Source: Caballeronia udeis (GTDB lineage: Bacteria > Pseudomonadota > Gammaproteobacteria > Burkholderiales > Burkholderiaceae). Taken from it: DNA of 64,000 nt. The position numbers and the translations under genes are program-made. Below the pieces are notes generated by a model, which saw nothing but the letters and a program-made list of their open reading frames with translations, was not told the origin of the DNA and did no database searches. This document shows, one piece after another, positions 55,649 through 62,475 of this stretch. How positions within the stretch are numbered: position 1 is the first letter of the stretch; each line of letters begins with the position of its first letter. The stretch is taken from positions 62,001 through 126,000 of the forward strand of contig NZ_FCOK02000008.1 of the NCBI RefSeq assembly GCF_001544555.2. Direction: 5' to 3'.

Positions 55649-56301
55649 CGTTTCCCCTTGAGACCGAGGCGGCGTTCCAGACGACGCAAGCCATAGACCA
55701 GCGGCAGGCTGAGCCCGAGATAAAGCAGCGCAACCAGCGTGAATACGGTCATGTTCTGGAAGGTCGACGACGCGATCAACTGCCCGGCACGGGTCATTTC
55801 AGCGACCGTGATGGTGGACGCGAGCGACGAGTCCTTCAGCATCATCACGAGCGTGTTGCCATAGGGCGGCAGCGCGATCTTGAACGCCTGCGGCAGCACT
55901 ACGCGCCGCATGATCAGCGCACCGCGCATGCCGATGGATTGCGCCGCTTCTATCTGCCCGTGATCGATCGCCTGGATGCCCGCGCGAAAATTCTCGGCCT
56001 GATACACGGAGTAAGCGATGCCCAGCCCGATAAAACCCGCTTGAAACGCGGACAGGCGCACGCCGAGATCGGGCAGCACGAAGTAGATATAAAACAGCTG
56101 GACAATGATCGGCAAGCCGCGGATCACGTTGATGAACGTCGCGGCGGCGCGCGAAGCGAACTTGTTCGACGACACGCGCATCAGCGCCAGCAGGAGACCG
56201 AGCAGCGTGCTCAGGACGAACGAGCAGAAGGTGATCTCGATCGTGACGACCGCGCCTTTCAGCAGGATCGGCAGGAACTCGATGGCGTTCTGGAAGAACA
56301 T
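55645..56301 (-). CDS. Amino-acid ABC transporter permease
   Basis: The 218-aa HisM/GlnP-type permease has an N-terminal [20 protein letters not shown], about five membrane spans and the cytoplasmic EAA loop ([21 protein letters not shown] region, EAAQSIGM). It lies 31 bases after the binding-protein gene. A single permease gene suggests a homodimeric membrane part. Confidence 0.92.
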   Translation of the reverse strand: MFFQNAIEFLPILLKGAVVTIEITFCSFVLSTLLGLLLALMRVSSNKFASRAAATFINVIRGLPIIVQLFYIYFVLPDLGVRLSAFQAGFIGLGIAYSVYQAENFRAGIQAIDHGQIEAAQSIGMRGALIMRRVVLPQAFKIALPPYGNTLVMMLKDSSLASTITVAEMTRAGQLIASSTFQNMTVFTLVALLYLGLSLPLVYGLRRLERRLGLKGKR

Positions 56302-56332
56302 GGCTTCTATCCTCTTTATGCTGAGGATGCCG

Positions 56333-57100
56333 CTATTCCACCTGCCACTTCTTGATGATCTGCATCAGCGTGCCGTCGGCCTTGATCTTCTTGATACCCG
56401 CGTTCAACTGGTCGAGCGTGGCCGTGTCACCCTTGCGCACCACGAAGCACAACTGGCCTTTCACTTCCGGCTGATACTCGGCGACCAGCCGCAACTGCGG
56501 ATTCGGGTTGTGCTGAAGCTGGTAAGCGATGATCGGATGATCGCCAAAGCCTCCCTTGATGCGCCCGAGCGCGACGTCACGCATGATGTCGGCGACTGAA
56601 TCATAGGTGCGCACTTCCTTGAAAACGCCTTTCTTGTTCAGCGCATCGACAAACGCCGTCCCTACCTGAGCACCCACCACTTCTCCCTTGAGCGAGTCCA
56701 TTGTCGGGTATTTGCCGGTGTCGTCGGCGCGCACAATGAGGCCTTCGCCATACGAATAAACCGTGTCCGAGAAGTCGACCACCTGCTGGCGTGCGGGCGT
56801 CTTAAGCATGGCGGCTGAAATGATGTCGATCTTCTTCGTGGTCAGCGACGGAATCAGTGAGGAGAACGTGGTTTGTTCGATGCTGACGTCAAAACCCGAC
56901 GCCTTTCCGGTCGCCGTGATGGCGTCGACCAGCAAGCCCTGGATCGAGTTGGTCTTGACGTCGAGAAAGGTGAACGGGATGCCCGTAGCCGTTGCTCCGA
57001 CCGCATAAGTGGGGGTGGCGGCCACCGACAGGGCCGGTGCGCCCGTGAGCAGCAATCCCGTTGCAAGGACACAGGCGAAGCGTTTGACTAACTGGAACAT
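56333..57100 (-). CDS. Amino-acid ABC transporter periplasmic binding protein
   Basis: The start at 57100 (MFQLVKRFACVLATGLLLTG) has GGAG upstream; 255 aa with a signal peptide cleaved near SVA-ATP. Family 3 binding-protein features: TYAVGATATGIPFTFLDVKT, the central DIISAAMLKTPARQQVVDFS, and PTMDSLKGEVVGAQVGTAF. The set binding protein-permease-ATPase-flavoenzyme suggests use of an amine or amino acid as nutrient. It is the first gene of the operon and divergent from an IclR gene. Confidence 0.92.
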   Translation of the reverse strand: MFQLVKRFACVLATGLLLTGAPALSVAATPTYAVGATATGIPFTFLDVKTNSIQGLLVDAITATGKASGFDVSIEQTTFSSLIPSLTTKKIDIISAAMLKTPARQQVVDFSDTVYSYGEGLIVRADDTGKYPTMDSLKGEVVGAQVGTAFVDALNKKGVFKEVRTYDSVADIMRDVALGRIKGGFGDHPIIAYQLQHNPNPQLRLVAEYQPEVKGQLCFVVRKGDTATLDQLNAGIKKIKADGTLMQIIKKWQVE

Positions 57101-57185
57101 GAGGCTCTCCACTTATTGGGAAGGGTCGACAAGGAAAATCGATCAGTGACGGTTGGCGTATCTTATTCGAGACAATAAAATCGTC

Positions 57186-57212
57186 AATCGAAATATTCGT
57201 ATCGATATTCGA
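57186..57212. promoter_or_regulatory. Candidate IclR operator in the divergent promoter
   Basis: An imperfect inverted repeat (ATCGAAATATTCG / CGATATTCGAT) in an AT-rich spacer between the ABC binding-protein gene and the IclR gene. It overlaps TATGATAATG-like promoter sequence. Such palindromes are typical of IclR binding, but the site is a proposal from symmetry only. Confidence 0.45.
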
Positions 57213-57267
57213 TATGATAATGCTGCATTGTCATCCCGGACCTCGATCCAAACAATTGGGTAAATCC

Positions 57268-58092
57268 ATGAATCTAAACAAGCCGGACCCTCAGGTGGAC
57301 GTGCCTGCCATAGCCGGCGACACGCCGGATGCGCTGTTCAACCAGTCGCTGGAGAAGGGCATCGCGGTGCTGCGGGCGTTCAGTGCGCAGCGGCGGACCA
57401 TGACGCTGCCGGAGGTGGCCGAGGCCACGTCGATCACCAAGAGTTCGGCGCAGCGCATGATCTACACGCTGGAAAAGCTGGGGTATGTGAAGAAGCATCC
57501 GCGCACGAAGCGGTATCAGCTTGCGGTGAAGGCCATGCAGATCGGCTTCAACTACCTGGCGGCGGATACGTTGATTGATGTCGCCAATCCGTTCCTGTCG
57601 GAGCTGACCAATGTGACGGGAGAGACGACCAACCTGACCGAACCGGATGGCGTGGAGATGGTCTACGTGGGGCGATTCGTGTGTACGAAGTTCCTGCCCA
57701 TACACATGCCGATCGGCAGCCGCATTCCCATGTATTGCACGGCGTCGGGGAGGGCGTATCTGGCGGCGTTGCCGGAGGAGGAGTCACGCGTGCTGCTGGA
57801 GGCAAGCGAGCGTGTGGTGCATACGCAGTACACCGTAACAGATCTTGGAGAGATTCACGCGCGGCTGGCGCAAGGGCGGCTCAGCGGCTATGCCTCGAAT
57901 CGGGAGGAGTTGTTCATTGGCGATATGACGATTGCAGCGGCCGTACTTGACGGCGAGCGTCGTCCGGTGGGGGCGGTGCATGTTGTCGCGCCCACGAGCC
58001 GCTGGACGCTCGCCGAAGCGGAGCAGCGCCTGGCCCCGGCGGTGATTGATTGCGCGCGCGGAATCAGCAACTCGATTCGTACGCTGGGGTAA
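57268..58092 (+). CDS. IclR-family regulator of the divergent amino-acid transport operon
   Basis: The ATG at 57268 gives 274 aa. An N-terminal winged HTH (about 24-90: SLEKGIAVLRAFSAQRRTMT, LPEVAEATSITKSSAQRMIY) is followed by an IclR effector domain (GFNYLAADTLIDVANPFLSE to the C-terminus). It is divergent from the ABC operon with the palindrome at 57186-57212 between them. The ligand is probably the transported compound. Confidence 0.92.
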   Translation: MNLNKPDPQVDVPAIAGDTPDALFNQSLEKGIAVLRAFSAQRRTMTLPEVAEATSITKSSAQRMIYTLEKLGYVKKHPRTKRYQLAVKAMQIGFNYLAADTLIDVANPFLSELTNVTGETTNLTEPDGVEMVYVGRFVCTKFLPIHMPIGSRIPMYCTASGRAYLAALPEEESRVLLEASERVVHTQYTVTDLGEIHARLAQGRLSGYASNREELFIGDMTIAAAVLDGERRPVGAVHVVAPTSRWTLAEAEQRLAPAVIDCARGISNSIRTLG

Positions 58093-58099
58093 GGGTTAT

Positions 58100-58140
58100 C
58101 GTTCGCACTCCTGGAGTCAGATCTCTCCCGGGTGCGAACG
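58100..58140. terminator. Weak hairpin between convergent genes
   Basis: Stem CGTTCGCAC / GTGCGAACG with a 23-base inner part that can itself pair (CTCCTGGAG). It is between the IclR stop and the convergent lipoprotein stop; no T-run. Confidence 0.4.
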
Positions 58141-58157
58141 AAAACGTCAAGCGTTCT

Positions 58158-58691
58158 TCAATACCCCGGTGGCGGAGGCGGCGGCATCCCGGGCGGCGGC
58201 GGAGGCGGCGGCTGCGTCGAATAAACGCCTTGCGGGGGTGGCGCACTCATCATCCGCCCGCGCATTGGCACCCGATTACCGCTTGCATACATGCACTGCA
58301 GATACGCCTGGTCATAGCGGCGCTGTACGTCGTAAGCCGACCCTTGCGCGTTGGATGCACCAAACAAACTGCCGGCCAGCAAGCCGGCGCCCGCACCCAC
58401 CGCGGCGCCCGAACCGCCATTGAACGCCGCACCCGCAGCCGCGCCCAACGCCGTGCCGACCACCGCACTGCCTACCGCGCTATTGGTCGTGGACTGATTG
58501 GCCTGGTCACCACCAACCTGTCCATACGCAAACTGACGACACGAACCATCGTCCGCGCGGAACTGGTCGAAGGTCTTGCCGGTACCAGGAAGGGCCATTA
58601 CGCTCGGTCCCGTAGGCACCACGGCGCACCCGCCGAGAATGCCGAGCGAAACCCCCATCGAAACGAGTAATGCAAGTCTTGGATACTTCAT
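58158..58691 (-). CDS. Glycine-zipper lipoprotein
   Basis: The 177-aa protein has a lipoprotein signal (MKYPRLALLVSMGVSLGILG, lipobox LGGC near 19-22), a motif with two cysteines (DGSCRQFA), a glycine-zipper segment (SAVVGTALGAAAGAAFNGGS and GAGAGLLAGSLFGA, about 72-110) that could insert in the outer membrane, and a Pro-rich tail (QPPPPPPPGMPP). Role unknown; related proteins maintain the envelope. The next upstream gene is on the same strand 25 bases away. Confidence 0.8.
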   Translation of the reverse strand: MKYPRLALLVSMGVSLGILGGCAVVPTGPSVMALPGTGKTFDQFRADDGSCRQFAYGQVGGDQANQSTTNSAVGSAVVGTALGAAAGAAFNGGSGAAVGAGAGLLAGSLFGASNAQGSAYDVQRRYDQAYLQCMYASGNRVPMRGRMMSAPPPQGVYSTQPPPPPPPGMPPPPPPGY

Positions 58692-58716
58692 GACGCTTTG
58701 ATCTTCCGTTCAAGGA

Positions 58717-59115
58717 TTACTGAGAGTTGCCTGGTTGGGGCGCCACGGGACGCCAGCCGGACGGGCAGTCCTTCACATACGGGTAATATCCTTTCGATGC
58801 ATCGCAGTAGTACCAGGAACCACCCTGCTGCCCGGAGCCATCGGCCGACGGGCCCGGACCCTGTGCCTGTCCCTGCTCGACATAGTTGACCGGTGGCGGC
58901 GCCGGCACAGCCACGACCGGCGGGTAGGGGTAGGGGTAATAATACGGAACCGGTGCAACGGGATAGTAATAAGGGACTCCCACCCCCACTCCCACAAAAA
59001 CACGTGCGGCATTCGCCGGCCCGCAGATAAAGGCTGCGGCGACTGCCACCGCCGCCAGCGGCAAGCAAGAATTCAGGCGTTTCACGACATTTCTCCCAAC
59101 CTGGTTTGACATCAC
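58717..59115 (-). CDS. Secreted Tyr/Pro-rich protein
   Basis: The 132-aa protein has a signal peptide (about 1-36, CLPLAAVAVAAAFICGPANA) followed by repeated Tyr/Pro/Val stretches (VGVPYYYPVAPVPYYYPYPY) and a C-terminal WYYCDASKGYYPYVKDCPSGWR with two cysteines. The C-terminal Cys motif is a recurring module in Burkholderiaceae envelope proteins. It is co-oriented with the glycine-zipper lipoprotein and probably in the same transcript. Confidence 0.75.
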   Translation of the reverse strand: MMSNQVGRNVVKRLNSCLPLAAVAVAAAFICGPANAARVFVGVGVGVPYYYPVAPVPYYYPYPYPPVVAVPAPPPVNYVEQGQAQGPGPSADGSGQQGGSWYYCDASKGYYPYVKDCPSGWRPVAPQPGNSQ

Positions 59116-59792
59116 GCTCCCCGACTTTTTTTACCGCAAGCAGATAGTGGACCGACCTGCTATCCGCCGCATTAAAGGAGCACAACTGAACGCTAATTCA
59201 GTTGACCACGAAGTGCCATTACAGACGTTACGCGTCATTTTTCCGATCGTTACAAAACTGCGGTTAACGCCCTTATTCGAAAGATTATTGACAGCATCAA
59301 GTAATATTTTCTTATGGAAATAAATCGAAAAACAGCCGGTAATCCGGGGCAGTTTCTATCAGGAGTAAAGGTGTCCGCTCCGGCAGTCCTGCGGCACGGC
59401 TCTTACAATTGAAAACGATTACTTCGTCCGGAAATTCCCGGCGCGAAACGTTTTTTTACATGAGACGCCGAATCGTCTTCAGGCACAAGAGCGGACAACC
59501 GTGGATGTGTGCTCGCGCAACGGTCGGCGCGAATGGCGGGCAAGGATTGAAGGGAGCGTAGTGACGCCGCAATCGACGCCGCAACTGACACAGCAACTGA
59601 CACAGCAACTGGCGTTGCTGCGCGCGAAGCAGAAGCGCGAGGCTTCGTAGCGGCGGGGCCGGATAAAAGCTGCAGGCAAGCTGCAGGCGCAGTAGTGGTT
59701 CCGGCCGCACCATGATGCGGATCATGACGCCGGCCCGGCTGTCCGTGAGCTCGTGAAATGCGGACAGCCGGTGTCCAGCCGTGCGGTCGCGT
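59116..59792. other. Gap with two tiny overlapping frames
   Basis: No large gene. Two plus-strand mini-frames are arranged head to tail: 59460-59561 (33 aa, MRRRIVFRHKSGQPW) and 59561-59650 (29 aa, MTPQSTPQLTQQLTQQLA, GTG start). The second has AGGGAG seven bases upstream, and the stop of the first overlaps its start (TAGTG), as in translationally coupled genes. Neither has a recognised family, so coding is uncertain. The left part (59170-59400) is AT-rich and presumably carries the promoter of the envelope genes. Confidence 0.35.
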
Positions 59793-60485
59793 TTATTGCC
59801 GCGTTCCCGCTTTGATCGCTTCGGCGAACCGCTTGATGTAGACCGGCGAAGCGTCGCTGATCGCCCAATAGACCATGCCGTCCTGATGCCACTCGACCAG
59901 CGAGTAACCGTCGTCGGACTGCGTGACCAGAGGCGTGGACGACGGCGCGCTTTTGCCGTGATCATCCGGGAAGACGTACAGGTCGATCGGATGTTTCAGG
60001 TAGCGGTAGATCATGACGGCAACAGGACGATGATCCACATAATCGAGCCGGCCGCCGACCAGCGGAAAACCTTCCGCCTGAGGATCGACCACGGGGGGCG
60101 CATAGTCGATGCGCCCGTTGAACCAGGGCTTGACCGTATGCTGGTCGCTCGACAGCACATCCATCGTGCGCGCCGACATCAACGCCCGCACGTGGCTTGA
60201 AACGATCTCCTGCTGCAGGTCGCCGCCACGGGGCGCTTGCTGGGTCCAGAGCAGCGTCATGAAGACCATCGAGCACAGGGCAATCCCCGCTACGCCGCCG
60301 CCGATGAACGGGACGCCCGCCATGCGCCACGACCAGTTCCAGGGCGACGGCTTTTGCTTCGCTTCCTTCACTGTTTCCGCTTTCAGCCGGGCTTGCACCT
60401 GCGCACGCAGGGATGCCGGAGCGCGCTCGTAAAGCGAGCCGTCACGCAGTTTGTCAGCGAGCGATGAGTTGGGTTTAGTTTCCAC
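59793..60485 (-). CDS. Membrane-bound anti-sigma factor
   Basis: The 230-aa protein starts METKPNSSLADKLRDGSLYE, has one membrane span (about 61-81, FIGGGVAGIALCSMVFMTLL) and a periplasmic domain with FPLVGGRLDYVDHRPVAVMI. The cytoplasmic part of about 55 residues would bind the sigma factor. Its start overlaps the sigma gene by 11 bases, the usual translational coupling. Confidence 0.88.
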   Translation of the reverse strand: METKPNSSLADKLRDGSLYERAPASLRAQVQARLKAETVKEAKQKPSPWNWSWRMAGVPFIGGGVAGIALCSMVFMTLLWTQQAPRGGDLQQEIVSSHVRALMSARTMDVLSSDQHTVKPWFNGRIDYAPPVVDPQAEGFPLVGGRLDYVDHRPVAVMIYRYLKHPIDLYVFPDDHGKSAPSSTPLVTQSDDGYSLVEWHQDGMVYWAISDASPVYIKRFAEAIKAGTRQ

Positions 60486-61083
60486 GCTTGGACTCCCCCG
60501 GACCGGCGGGTGGTGTTTTGACCAGGCGGATCGCCTGCTGTTCAGACCCGCTCTGGGCCGCCCGCACGGCCGTGCACAACAGGCGGCGCGCGCGCGACAG
60601 CCGCGACATCACCGTCCCCATGGGGATGCCCGCCACCGCTGCCACGTCCTTGTAGCTCATGTCTTCCAGCTCTCGCAACACGATCACCTCACGATATTCG
60701 ACCGGTAACGTGGCCAGCGCCCGATGCACGAGCTGGGTCTCGTCCTGGCGCACGGCCAGTTTCTCCGGATCGTCGCCGCTTTCATCGGCCCAGCCGGGAA
60801 GCTGATCGTCGACATTGAGCGAGTCGTCGTAGGGCGTGGCATCCGCGCGGTTATGTTGCCTGCGCCATTCGGTGAACCAGGTGTTGCGCACGATCGCCAG
60901 CAGCCAGGCACGCGGATTGTCGCCCTCGTAACCGTCGAAGAAACGAAAGGCTCTCAGGAAGGCTTCCTGCACGACGTCGTCGGCGTCCGTGGGACTGCCG
61001 CTCAACCAGCGGGCAAGGTTATACGCCGCGTCCAGATGCGGCAGCATCACCTCGTCGAAGCGATTCGGCGAGTGCTTCGCCAT
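60475..61083 (-). CDS. ECF-type RNA polymerase sigma factor
   Basis: The start at 61083 (MAKHSPNRFDEVMLPHLDAA) has GGGAGA upstream; 202 aa. Region 2 is seen in AYNLARWLSGSPTDADDVVQ and FLRAFRFFDGYEGDNPRAWL, region 4 in TLPVEYREVIVLRELEDMSY and GIPMGTVMSRLSRARRLL. It directs RNA polymerase to its own regulon and is held inactive by the membrane anti-sigma factor downstream. It probably recognises the CGGGAATAAA boxes found in front of it and of the divergent metallophosphoesterase relic. Confidence 0.92.
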   Translation of the reverse strand: MAKHSPNRFDEVMLPHLDAAYNLARWLSGSPTDADDVVQEAFLRAFRFFDGYEGDNPRAWLLAIVRNTWFTEWRRQHNRADATPYDDSLNVDDQLPGWADESGDDPEKLAVRQDETQLVHRALATLPVEYREVIVLRELEDMSYKDVAAVAGIPMGTVMSRLSRARRLLCTAVRAAQSGSEQQAIRLVKTPPAGPGESKRGN

Positions 61084-61215
61084 CGGTACTCTCCCTGCCG
61101 TGGAACGTGCTGGATGTGTGTCATGCGCCAACGCGCATGACGGGTTGCCGGTCGGTCCGCCATACCGCACTACAAAACGCCGGCTCTCAATCGTACTTAC
61201 CGTCCGGCTTCTCGC

Positions 61216-61274
61216 TTTATTCCCGCTTTGTTCCAGATTATGCGAGTTTGGCGAAAAAATTTATCGGGAATAAA
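61216..61274. promoter_or_regulatory. Pair of outward-facing CGGGAATAAA boxes (candidate ECF -35 elements)
   Basis: The same 10-mer CGGGAATAAA occurs on the minus strand (61225-61216, pointing to the sigma gene) and on the plus strand (61265-61274, pointing to the metallophosphoesterase/cupredoxin genes). GGAATAAA-like boxes are typical -35 elements of ECF promoters. On the minus strand GGTAAGT follows at about 15 bases as a possible -10. The symmetric placement suggests autoregulation of the sigma factor and control of the divergent genes. Confidence 0.55.
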
Positions 61275-61289
61275 TCGGTGGACTGCTGA

Positions 61290-61589
61290 GTTCGGTGGGC
61301 ATGGGCCGGTGCAGGCATGCTGTGGACCCTCAACGGCGGCGTGCCGGGATCGAAGCTGATAAGCGGCACCGCACAGGCTGCCGAAGTCGACCGCCACGCG
61401 TTCAGCTTCGTGCAGATCAGCGACAGTCACATTGGCTTCAGCAAGGACCCGAACCTCGACCCCGCGAGCACCCTGACGGAAGCCGTGGACAAGATTCCCA
61501 CGCTGCGCAAGATGCTGGGAGTGCGTTCGGTCAACTATGTTCCGGGCAAGGCCGAACTGGCCGTTGTCGATACCCGGCTCAGCGTATGA
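61290..61589 (+). pseudogene. Metallophosphoesterase with large internal deletion
   Basis: The frame contains the N-terminal part of a secreted calcineurin-like metallophosphoesterase (LWTLNGGVPGSKLISGTAQA signal remnant, then FSFVQISDSHIGFSK with the first metal ligands Asp and His). At about residue 60 it jumps (TEAVDKI / PTLRKMLG) straight to what looks like the normal C-terminus (LGVRSVNYVPGKAELAVVDT). About 200 residues with the remaining metal ligands (GDISH, GEHD, NGHIH types) are missing, and the Tat start codon region is also lost upstream of 61290. It cannot be an active phosphoesterase. Confidence 0.7.
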
Positions 61590-61615
61590 GCGCCCTTTTG
61601 AACCAGCGGAGAACA

Positions 61616-61989
61616 ATGATGACACTGTCTGATTTCCGGCGTGAATGGGTGGCCACGACCGCTGCTAAACAGCCGCATTGTGCTTGGCAACGGCGCTGGC
61701 GGCTGCGCCCGCATTTGCCGCCGATGCAAATCCGGCCGCGACTACCGTAGTGATCGACAACTTTTTGTTTAGTCCTGCTCAGTTGTCGGTTGCAGCGGGG
61801 TCGACCTTGCCCTGGGAGAACCATGACGACATGCCTCATACGATCGTCAACGATGCAACACCGCGCGAATTCAAATCGGCGCCGCTCGATTCCGGGGAGC
61901 ATTTTTCACAGACGTTCCTGAAACCCGGCACGTACAAATATTTCTGTTCGATCCATCCGCATATGACGGGGACGATTGTTGTGAAATGA
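61616..61989 (+). pseudogene. Cupredoxin (plastocyanin-like) gene with apparent frameshift
   Basis: The gene starts at 61616 (GGAGAACAATG) as MMTLSDFRREWVATTAAK, then frame is lost at the A-run 61667-61669; inserting one base restores TAALCLATALAAAPAFAADA and the mature cupredoxin, which ends at 61989. Copper ligands are visible: His in MPHTIVND, and Cys, His and Met in YKYFCSIHPHMTG. The mature domain is intact, so a single missing A in the signal peptide is the only defect: either a sequencing error or a recent inactivation. A start inside the second frame (TTG at 61678) is possible but unlikely. Confidence 0.7.
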
Positions 61990-62475
61990 GGATCAAATGG
62001 GCTACAACGGGTCTCGCACCGGGTTGCATGAAAATGCACGGCCGCCTGGGCTTCATGGCTCGACGGTCCGAGCCCTTCGGTTTTCTGGCCGTTGAAGTCC
62101 AGTTGTAATGCAGGGTGTCGTTTGATGCGGAACAGTTCGGCTGGATCCATGTAACCGGACTTTCCGCAAATCACTTCCAGTGCCGGTTTTCGCAGCATTG
62201 CTCCGCAAAATATTTTTCATTAAAGTCCGCAGCGCGCGGGATTTTCCACTAAAGTCCGCCGCGTGCGGGCCGTTAACCCGTTGGACGGTGATTGCGGCGA
62301 ATGCACATTTTCCTGGCGCTGTAACCCGTCCGAAGCTGCAGGTTTCAGGCGCGCGCCGTCAACGGTCCAGGAACTGGCGGAACGAGCTTGGTGTAGAAGT
62401 TCATTTATCTTTTGTCTGATGAAACAGAATTCAATACCAGAATAAGCCGTTGGATCGGCGACAGGGGATCTGCAA
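61990..62475. other. Gap with IS-end-like direct repeats
   Basis: No gene is supported. Two 20-base copies of TAAAGTCCGC(A/C)GCG(C/T)GCGGG lie at 62221-62240 and 62250-62269 (18 of 20 identical), 29 bases apart. Such repeated short motifs resemble insertion-sequence termini (IS21-type in style), but no transposase is present in the window. Confidence 0.45.
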
